DNA of 64,000 nucleotides, from contig OZ037765.1 in assembly GCA_964035545.1 (NCBI GenBank), forward strand, positions 34,361,504-34,425,503. Reading direction: 5' to 3'. Under the pieces are notes generated by a model. It was not told the DNA's origin and did no database searches. It saw nothing but the letters and a program-made list of their open reading frames with translations. Every line of letters starts with the position of its first letter. Position 1 is the stretch's first letter. The stretch comes from Bugula neritina. Its lineage: Eukaryota; Bryozoa; Gymnolaemata; Cheilostomatida; Bugulidae. A program made the translations under genes and the position numbers. Below, piece after piece: positions 24,811 through 35,000 of the stretch.

Positions 24811-27255
24811 ACGGTTTCCAGGGGATAGCTCGAACAGTTTTTGTCTCACATTAACAAATTTTACATGAAAAGATAGCTCTTGCATTCCTCTTTTATATAC
24901 TTTTTTAATTTTTCAATAAAAATTTTTTTGAGAAAGTTGTTGCATAATAAGTAAAATTTTACACCCTCCATGTTCCACTGCTGTAGCACAGGGGATTCAT
25001 TTTATAAAGTATAAAAGTTAAACTTGACATTCCTTGATATGTTTTCTCTAATATACTTTCTTTGTTTTTTAAAATTCTGTTTATGCTCTTCACAATTTGG
25101 TAAAAACATACACCATTTTGCAAGTTTCACTGCAATTTTCTAAATTCTTCATATGGTGGTTCTAGCTACGCTCCTGTGACTAATTATAACATTCCTAGTA
25201 CGTTTGCCGCTCTGCGCTATCACAATAACATATAGCACCCTCTCGCACAAATTGGCAGTCTATTGGATTTCTGCCGATATAATGTTCCCTGTTTTACATT
25301 AGCACTTAGCTGAATCATCTCACTATGTTACAATAATATATTGAAAATGCCTCAGCACAACATAATTCTTTGTTTGTTTGGCAGAGTTAATTTCAGCTAA
25401 ATCACTTCACTTTGCAGTCTTGTCAGTAAAGGTCTGTCTATAGAGCAGCAGGTGTACTTTCAGTTTCTCTAATTCACATATGATTATTTTAAGTACATTG
25501 TATTCTATAAGATCAATTTAAGGTTTAGTCCAGTGTTCAGTATCTAATTATTATGCATGTATGTTGTCTTACTGTTGAACAAAAGTTAAAAAAAACTTTA
25601 CAATTATAGCCATATTTATTATACATGCGTAGGATTTGCATAAGTTGACAAAAAAAATTGCGACAAAACAGGGTTGAACCATAACCAACTAACTCCTCGC
25701 TGACGCCTCTAACCTCTAGACCACGCAGTCATCGTTAATAAGACGCGCACTATATGAGTAACTATCATTACATAAATATTTCGCGCGCAAAAGGGTTATA
25801 ATTATTAGGCTGTCAATTCATGTTGATAGCAGTCAACTGTTGCAATAGTCTCGGGTTACTAGCAAAGCTAATGGTTTTGAACAAATAACCCAAAAGTTTA
25901 AAAATAAGTAGCTTGCGTATTACTAGCTACAAAAACAGGTCTGAAATAGACTGGTAAAGCAAGCTCTTATTGTAGAGTTTGCAGATGTGCTCTAAAATAA
26001 AACTTAAACTGTATGGTATTACATAAGTATTTGTATGCGAGAGATAAATGGACATTACTGAGTTTCTGGAAAACAACATACTTGAAGTTAACTTTGACAA
26101 TGGTGTGTTATTTTCATCATACATTAGCACAGATAGGGCCTATAGCATAAATCTCTAATCATATGAATCTTTATGAAGCCCACAGCTCATGTAAGGGTGG
26201 CAAATGTAATTTGAAACTAAAAATTGTGTTGCTGCGTTGTGTCTAAGGTATATTAGAGAGCAGAATTTGGTTTTACTAGCCTACCCCAACGGCATTCTAC
26301 AATGCAGCTTATATGCTGGCAGTTGTAATAAGTACTGTCAATAGCAAGGTTACTATCACTGCTAGCTCTGTGCAGTATGTAACCTCTTGAATAATTGCGC
26401 CAATTTTAAACTCTTGGAAGTTGGCCAAGTTATCATATCGCAGCCAGCCACCGGAGACAAAGCATCAGAGCTATTCATATAATATTATACTGATGCACTT
26501 GGTAGCAGAGTGGCTAATCTAATATAGTTCATAGTTCAACACCCTTTACTTTGGGAATACAGCCTCTTTTTTTAGGTTTACCTTACAAAGCATGAACATA
26601 TCTAAACTGATATTCTGATAATTTAGAGGTACATTTTGAAAACTAGGTTAATTGCACTTGTTTGCACAACAACAATAATAAAATAGATATTATGCAGTAT
26701 AATAAAAACACTCATAATACTATATAATATATTATAATGATAATAATATAATATTATAAGTACCATTACTGCATTTTATAAATCACATGGTTGCCAAAAA
26801 AATGTATCACAAATTTTGTAATTATACATCAAAAATAGAACTATAGCTAGGCAGCAGGTTAGAATAGAGTAAATTTTTAAAACATGAAATCATGATTTGA
26901 CTATTGTTTTATTTAGGCCAACCAACCTAGGAATACAAGATTGGGTTTTAGCTGACAGTTTATAACATTTAGCTTTTGAGCCAGCAGCACTGGCACTTGT
27001 GAAGTATAGGCAAAGTTAGTGAGGCGAGACTAACTAGCACTCAAATACAAGGCATATTGAGACGCAATAACAAGTCAGGAGCGTATAAATTGAAAAGAAT
27101 GTGGAAGGGGGACTATGTTTTTCAACAAGCTATAACTTAAACATGAATTGGTTTTTGAAAAAAATAAAAAAGTATATTGGAGAACATAAGTTTCTTTATC
27201 TTTTCATATTTTTTTTGTTCCTGTGACATTCAACCTGTTCGAGCTATCAGTGGAA
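24811..27255. mobile_element. Nested 2.4-kb element bounded by diverged inverted repeats
   Basis: GATAGCTCGAACAG at 24824-24837 is matched by its exact complement at 27235-27248. Inward from each motif the two arms remain alignable for roughly 150-200 bp (shared ATGAAAAGATA, TTTTTTAATTTTT/TTTTTATTTTTT). Outside, TTCCA precedes both arms. This looks like a DNA transposon with long, eroded inverted termini inserted in the 23-kb element. I could not find a convincing target duplication or a coding region. A tRNA-like unit lies within it. Confidence 0.45.
25660..25735 (-). repeat. tRNA-like SINE head, minus strand
   Basis: On the minus strand GCGTGGTCTAGAGGTTAGAG is a good A-box region and GGTTCAACCCTG a good B box, spaced about 40 bp apart as in a tRNA. 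The intervening arm does not fold into a convincing anticodon stem. After the B box comes a T-run and AT-rich sequence. A tRNA-derived SINE or pseudogene is more likely than a working tRNA. Confidence 0.5.
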
Positions 27256-28794
27256 CATTGTTCATAGAGAACATAAAGCACCTGGCAAAGAGCCAGAAAA
27301 TGAAAAGTGTGACCTTAAACTAACTGTGAATATATAGATTTGATGTGGAAATTGAAGAAAATCAATATGTTGTGTTCTATATACAACAACAGTTTTTACA
27401 TTGGTTTGTTAATTACTTCATAAATCATTTATTACTTCATGCAATATTTGTTTCTGCAATTTTGCAGAGTGGCAAAATGCATTTCAAAGACATATATTAA
27501 ATGATTTTAATTATACTAGAATTTTCAAACCAAGAATTTTTGGGGAGTTTTCTTCTTCCTAAGACATATGTGGCAATTGAACACATAATAAGTTGTAGGC
27601 CACAACTCCTTTATACAACCTTGCAAGAAATTATGCAGCCATTTAAATAGAAAAGGAATTATTGAATTTATTTATTCAACATTATTAGTATTTTATAAAT
27701 ATTTGTTGCATTTAATTAATGAGCATAAAATTTGTTTTACAAATACTGTAATTAACAGCATATGGTAAAAATATATTATATATACTGGTATATATTTTGT
27801 ATTGTATTAGATTTAGGCTACATTTCTAATTAAAATGAGTTAATGGCTAAGTTTAAATATCTTCGACCTATAGATTACATTTTTATGTGCTTTAAAAATT
27901 TAACTCGTTTGTTACGACATTTCTCCATGCATAAAAGCAAAACTTACGGCAAGAAATCCTTAGCTAGAAAGATAAAAAATAATTTACTTTAATTACATCA
28001 AAAGCTAATATCAGCAAGCATTCTATAAATAATGGGAATTTACCTAGTGTAATTTTTCTTAAACTAGCTAAGCTTGCTTGGTACTTTAATAAGTTTATTG
28101 GCATAGTGTATTATGTTATACTTATATATTTTTAAGACTTTAAGGAAAATGATGTTTTAGCTGCGTTATTCCTAATGCAAGCCTTATAAATTTACAATAT
28201 ATACTAAAATATTATATTTGTAATTAGAAAGAAAACAAATTACTTTCATAAACTTATAATTATTGCATTCTGTTATTGTTAATGCTAGAATAACAAATTG
28301 AACACGGCATATGCTTCCCTAACCAGATGCTTTTAAACGGATTAAAAATAATTTGTCAATTTCTAATTATGAGGAACAAACTCCTCGGTAGTTTCTACAT
28401 TTGCGTATGATTTTATCAAGATAGGCTTGCTTTTGTGTCAACCTGTAGCCAGTGCAACTATACTTTATGTAACGAGTAAAACAGACTCATTTCAAAGTAC
28501 ACAGTCTAAAGGGTAGGAATTACTACAAAGAAAAGTGCCGGTTAAAAGTTAATTATAATTGGAAATAAGGTGAAATATCAGTCAGAAATTAAAAAGTGTC
28601 AACTAAAAAGGTGTATTGTTATTTCTTTTTGGCTTAATGAAAATGTTTTTTGAGGAAGAAGTACGAGAAACATCTAGGAGGGGTTCATATCCACCACTGG
28701 CAACTACCTGTTTATTGATGAAGAACTATCCAATGATAGTACAGTATTATGGTCTTTTGCCTTATAATTGGCTTTGATTTTTTTATGTCTAATT
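27256..28794. other. Right interior of the 23-kb element, nothing recognised
   Basis: AT-rich DNA without open frames of note. It leads into the right subterminal motif (28795-28804). Confidence 0.4.
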
Positions 28795-28804
28795 ACGAGA
28801 TACT
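28795..28804. promoter_or_regulatory. Right subterminal motif of the 23-kb element
   Basis: ACGAGATACT is the exact reverse complement of the AGTATCTCGT repeats at the left end, placed 75 bp from the right terminus. Its inverted orientation relative to the two direct left copies is what a two-ended DNA transposon shows. Confidence 0.45.
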
Positions 28805-28879
28805 AAACAGATGCAAAGTATGTTGTGCATAGGCAGTTTTTTTATGTCTCTAAACAACATTCTAGGAAAATATATACTG

Positions 28880-28887
28880 GGGATTAT
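28880..28887. repeat. Right target-site duplication GGGATTAT
   Basis: This matches 5797-5804. The following ATTACAAACAAG resumes block B exactly where the uninterrupted copy at 1339 continues. Confidence 0.75.
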
Positions 28888-29528
28888 ATTACAAACAAGT
28901 TGAGCACAACCTGTGTAATATTACCATTCATCACAGCTACAAAACTCTCTCCATAGTATATTCACCTATTCTTTATAACCACCACCTTCTCAGCTAACAA
29001 AGCTTTTCATTACAAGCTATTATACATCTATTTACATTTCTCCTAGTGGCTACTGTCTAAATTGTCATGTTAGCTGATTGCCAACTAGAATTATCAACTA
29101 ATACCAAAGAGTATACATAGCTTGAGTGAATATCATTATTCTAAAATCTAAATGTGTTTAAAGCCAATACCAAAGAGCATACATTTCAACAACCTATCAT
29201 ATTATCATATAAACACCATTACTTGCAGTGCAGCACTAACTAGCACACACTAAGAGGGAAGTCACTTATCTCTTCCTAGTCAGAGTGAGAAGATAATCAA
29301 GTCAGTTTATGGAGGATATTATGTAACATATACAGATGGTGAAGAGTATCTCAACTCACCTGCTGACTTCATTTTAATTCACTGTAAGTATAATTTATTT
29401 ATTATAAAAAATGTAAGTGACTGAAAGGTTAATTTACTTTAGTACCTGTAATGGGAGAAATTGCGTTGACAATGGAGGCCTCTTACAGAGTTGATTAACC
29501 TTAAAATGAAGAGAATTTAACATTTATT
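28888..29528 (+). repeat. Intergenic block B upstream of gene A
   Basis: This is closely similar to 1339-1645 and to 4080-4275, continuing into sequence also seen at about 1990-2010. It contains the second candidate exon (29286-29383). Apart from that exon no gene is visible. Confidence 0.7.
29286..29383 (+). other. Candidate exon, copy 2, of unknown gene
   Basis: The 98-nt unit matches 4176-4273, with an AG before it and a perfect GTAAGT donor after it. The frame stays open, and only three residues differ (L/S, A/T, V/I). Its retention with intact splice sites in two blocks suggests either a real exon or a recent duplication. The protein it would belong to is unknown. Confidence 0.35.
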
Positions 29529-29530
29529 TG

Positions 29531-29763
29531 GTGTTATAAAATCTCTCAGTACATCATCTTACAGGTGTTACTTGATTTTACATCCTTTCTAGAGTATATT
29601 ATATGATATAACTATATGGCTGGTATACATGGTATCAGTAGAGATATGTTACAGGAATGTCAAAAGCTAGCTTTAGTTTCTAGTATTCTACCATGCATAT
29701 AGTTGTTACAGATGAGAATGAAGACTATTGAATACAACTAGAGCTGTAACCTGTGACTACAGG
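29531..29763 (+). promoter_or_regulatory. Conserved upstream block of gene A
   Basis: The block is nearly identical to 2419-2652 and 48247-48478, ending directly at the start exon. It probably contains the core promoter and 5'UTR. The TACAG just before GATGGG could also be a 3' splice site of a 5'UTR intron. Confidence 0.4.
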
Positions 29764-31925
29764 ATGGGTCAACGTAAATCTGTTCCTAAAGACGAATCAA
29801 GTTAGTAAATTATATAAATATAAATACTACCAGTAGCTGCAGAACTTTTACATTATACGTTTTTATGAGTTATATGACATTCAGTTGCAGCACTAGAGAA
29901 ATTGAAGTAGCATTAGTTTTATAATTCTCTTAAAAAAGTTTGCATTGGGGTGTGGTTAAAAATCTCATGAGAACATAACTCTATTTGTTACATTTCTGAT
30001 CTAGAAACACAAGCTTTGTTCAACTTTTTATTACTTTGCACCTAACTTTGTATTCACCACAACTGGGTGCATTATTGTATAATGTTATATACTGAAGCTT
30101 ATATTATAATAATATATTAAAGTATAATATATTGTTATACTGACATATATATTATATTATATCACAAATATGATGCTGACCTATACTATAAAGTGTTATT
30201 ATTATTTTATATTATATTGTAGCTATTATACTAACCTACATCATGTTATGTTACAATAATTATAGTAACCTTAGTTAACTATTATAACATGCACATTTTA
30301 CTGACCTATATTGCTTTATATTACATTATATTACATTATATTACATTAGAATACTATAACACATACTGTACAGAAGTATAAACAACATGGCTACCCTTTA
30401 CCTGTCATCTGCTATAGCTGACGTCTGCACCAGTTACAGGGATGAGTCATACTCTTAGGTATAAACTGACAAAGTGGGCACAACTTGAATATATATTCAG
30501 ATTTTATCACAGGATTTCAATTTAATTATCTGTAATTTTAAGTAGTTAAAATATAAAATGTTTATTGTGTAACTATTGCCAGTTATGGTTCTATGCATTG
30601 ATAGTGTTTACAAACATTCTATTATTATAAAAACTTTTATTTATAAAGTTGCACATATTTTATAGAGAAGTACGAGGTGTGGTTCAACACATCCAGTATA
30701 GATGGAGCTGATGATGAGTGGATGTGGAATAGTACTAGATCCTACACTATAGAAGAGATCAGAAATAAAAGTAGACATCATACAGTTACTCATGTTGAAC
30801 TGGTGTATGACATTCCTCCAAATATCAACAAACTGTTTCCTCATCTCACACATCTGAAGGTATCTGGAGTAGACAGTAATGCTAACTGGACCAGGTATTA
30901 TGTTGTTATAATTTATAACTATATTCATAAGTGAGATATTATCTTGTAGTAGAATGTGGAGTAATCTCCCCTCACAAAAACACTAGCTTTAGTAACAACT
31001 TTTGTATTATTTACCTTATTTATTGTATTTCTATTTATGTTTCAATTTAAAGTAAGTTGGTGTCATTCAAACATATCAATAAACATATAATGTATAATAG
31101 TATGTGATAATTATGTAGAATTGAATATACTGTTACACCTGTATATAATTATTATGTTACAGCATATCTTCACTGAAGAATCTTGAGGTATTGAATATAT
31201 CAGATAATAACCTATCTGAAGATCTACCTGACAATATATTCACATCCTTACTATCATTGAGAGAGTTGAACATGGAGAACTGTAAACTGTCAACTCTACC
31301 AAACAGGTGTGGATTATATTATACATTATGAAGTTATCTGCACTATCTTTATTGAGTCAACTAGACTCTGTGTATATGATACGTCACAAGTCAATTATTG
31401 TATTCTTTTCTATTAGATATGTACTCAGATAGAAATGGTATATCAACTTCTCACTTATTCCTCTAATAAATTATTTTGCTGTGTAACAGTTTATATTGGC
31501 ACCAGGTATAAAATTTGTTATAATATAGAATTATATCCATATAAGTTAGATACTCTCTTGTAGCTGAGTGTAATGTGAAGCTATTATACATTTCTCTTTA
31601 AAATAATCCGAGCCTAAGCAGCAACTGCTGTATTATTTATCTGACTTTTAGTGGTCAGATCAAGAGTTAAATAAAACTAAATTATTCTTATTCAATAATA
31701 TTATTTCTATATATAGTAGGTCAACTTACTACCTTTTCGTTATCTTACAGCATATCTTCACTGAAGAATCTTGAGGTATTGAATATATTTGATAATAAGC
31801 TATCTGAAGGTCTACCTGACAATATATTCACATCCTTACTATCATTGAGAGAGTTGTACATGAAGCACTGTAAACTGTCAACTCTACCAAACAGGTGTGT
31901 ATTTTATTGTAGTGTAGAATAATAT

Positions 31926-32008
<83 letters not shown>

Positions 32009-35000
32009 TTATATATTTTTATATTTTTATATTTATATATATACGTATACATATACGTATATATATAATATACATGCCAATTATCTACTGAATATTTTAA
32101 AAATAGCATAAATTACGTAGTATTACTATGCCTATTTGCATCCAATTTACTAGTTTTACATTTATGGCAACTGTAATGTATTTTGTTTAAAATGGTTATT
32201 GCAAGCATTATTCAATTATTCATATATTCACATTGTAATCACAGCGAAACTTGAACTTTATAGCTTTGTATTTAAGTGCATGAGTGAGTTTTAAATTTTC
32301 TTTTAGGTTTATATGCATAAAAAATGTGTTTAAAATATTTACCAATAAACAAAACTAAAAAGATTTACACATAAAAAAAATAATATAATAATAAAAGTGG
32401 CAAAATTTTCTCTTTATAACTTATAATGGCGCCCATATGATTCCCTAAGATTTCCTAATAGCGGCACTCTTAATGTATATACCACTCTGGACCTTAACTA
32501 TGCTGTGGATGTACAGTTCTAACTGATATAACTTATTACTGTGATGAAAGTCTATATTTCTTCTTCTGGTGGACAGAGTGACTTGTTTCTTGTTATTTAT
32601 AGTAGTCAAAGTTCCTTCTGTAACATGGCTACATAAGGGTGTGATCTCTAATACCCGCATAACAACATTCTTCAAGAAACGCAGACTATATATGAATATT
32701 GCAGTTTTCATGTTCCGTCACTATAAACATGTTAATAATCTCAGCACTACATGTATATATGCTAAAAGTTCCACCATGCTTTCATATAACATGTATATTA
32801 TGTTTCATACAGCATATCTTCACTGAAGAATCTTGAGGTATTGAATATATCAGGGAATAACCTCTCTGAAGGTCTACCTGACAATATATTCACATCCTTA
32901 CTATCATTGAGAAAGTTGGACATGGAGATCTGTCAACTGTCAACACTACCAAACAGGTGTGTATTATATTATATATTATGCAGTTATCTGCACTATCTTT
33001 ATTGAGTCAACTAGACTCTATGTATATTATACGTCACAAGTCAATTATTGCATTCTATTCTATTAGATGTACTCAGATAGAAATGGTATATCAACATCTC
33101 ACTTATTCCTCTAATAAATTATTTTGCTGTGTAACAGTTTATATTGGCACCAGGTATAAAATTTGTTATAGTATAAAATTATATCCATATAAGTTAGATA
33201 CTCTCTTGTAGCTGAGTGTAATGTGAAGCTATTATATATTTCTCTTTCTCTTTGAAATAACCCCAGACTTAGTAGCAACTGCTGTATTATTTATCTGACT
33301 TTTAGTGGTCAGATCAAGAGTTAAATAAAACTAAATTATTCTTATTCAATAATGATACTTTTATATAGTAGGTCAACTTACTACCTTTTCGTTATGTTAC
33401 AGCATATCTTCACTGAAGAATCTTGAGGTATTGAATATATCATGGAATAACCTATCTGAAGGTCTACCTGACAATATATTCACATCCTTACTATCATTGA
33501 GAGAGTTGGACATGGAGTGCTGTAAATTATCAACTCTACCAAACAGGTGTGTATTATATTATAGTGTAGAATTATACTGTAATATGTATAATATATAAAC
33601 ATATGATTAATATAATTGTGTAGAAACTTATGACATATTATTTTACCATAATCAGAGTGACTTATAATATTATAATTATGTCTATATTGAGATATAATAT
33701 AACGTTATACTAAGATATAATATAATATTATACTGAGATTAATTATAATGTTATTCTGAGATATATTATAATACTATACTGAGATATAATATAATGTTAT
33801 ACTGAGATATATTATAATGTTATATTAAGATATATTATAATGTTATACTGAGATATATTATAATATTATACTGAGATATATTATAATATTATACTGAGAT
33901 ATATTATAATGGTAGTCAATCCATAGTTACTGGGTGATGCATTGTATCATTTACTTTAATTTATCAAATACCTGGTAGTAGAACTCCTAACATAGCTATA
34001 AAATAAATATAATAGTAAACTACAATTATTCCTAACACCTATACATAAAGCTATAAATATAATTGCAGAATCCTATATACTATTTATTATAATGGTATAT
34101 ATTAGAAAGTATAATATGAAATTATATTATTTATTTTTGTACAAAACAGTATTTCTATTTCTTTCAGCATGCAGAGTCTACAGAAGTTAGAGCTACTGTA
34201 CATAGCAGGCAATAAGTTCACCAGTTTACCATCTCCTGCGTACACACTGAGTAGTTTGCAAAAACTGAATATATCTTCCAACTACTCCCTGACATCCTTA
34301 GATCCTGAGATACTACAGCTAACTCAACTTCGTACACTGTATGTTAGAAATTGTGATGCTCTCACCTCTCCTCCACTAGAAGTATGTGAGAGAGGAGTAG
34401 ATGCTGTGAGACAATACTACACAGACTTGGCTAAAGGAGCTGGTAGAAGTCTTCCATTCGCTACTATAGCTGTGCTGGGTAATACTATGGCTGGGAAGAC
34501 CAGTCTAATCAGAACATTACAGAATGCTGACAGAAAGAGAGTTCTGACTAACAGAAGGCCAGATGCTGTGAAAGATGAGACAACAAAGGTGTTTAATGTT
34601 GAAGAGGTGGGGGTGGATGGTACAGTACTTCGTGTCATTGATATGGGAGGCCAGGAGGTCTACCATATCACCTATCAACTGACACTGAGACAGAACTGTA
34701 TTCCAGTCATAGTAGTCAACATGGAACAGTACGAAGAGATCTTAAATGATTCAACACACAGAGAAGCTGTTAGAAGATTAGCTTTTGATTACATGTCTCA
34801 CCTCTATCTGGCTAACCCAATTCTGGGTGCTCCAAAACTTATCTTCACACATAAAGATAAGTTTCAAAATGCAGAATTTCAGGAGCTTCGAAAGAACTTT
34901 CTAGAAAGTTCGAATCAACTGTGTGAGGAAATGATTAGGGAAGAGAAAGCATTGGGTAGAGAATTTGCTCAAATCAAACATTTTAGTGAATCAGCTGGAA

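Larger units (their letters stand above)
5805..28879. mobile_element. 23-kb insertion with hAT-like ends, autonomous status unknown
   Basis: The block A/B junction that is continuous at about 1330 is split by this 23,075-bp stretch, bounded by 8-bp direct repeats GGGATTAT. The left end begins CAGGGCATAATTTC and the right end, read inward on the other strand, begins CAGTATATATTTTC; 12 of the first 18 positions agree. AGTATCTCGT or its complement occurs three times within 155 bp of the left end and once within 85 bp of the right end, like transposase-binding subterminal repeats. Inside are a LINE, a tRNA-like unit, a nested inverted-repeat element, a decayed MITE and long repeat tracts. No transposase was recognised, so it may be a non-autonomous element swollen by nested insertions. 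hAT is my first choice and KDZ/Zisupton an alternative, because both make 8-bp duplications. Confidence 0.62.

Noticed and set aside
26483-26545. Possible tRNA-like unit (TGGTAGCAGAGTGG ... AGTTCAACACC)
   Set aside because: Box spacing is too short and no stems pair convincingly; left out as too weak.
31828-32109. Tyr/Ile-rich minus-strand frame
   Set aside because: Translation of the (TA)n microsatellite.
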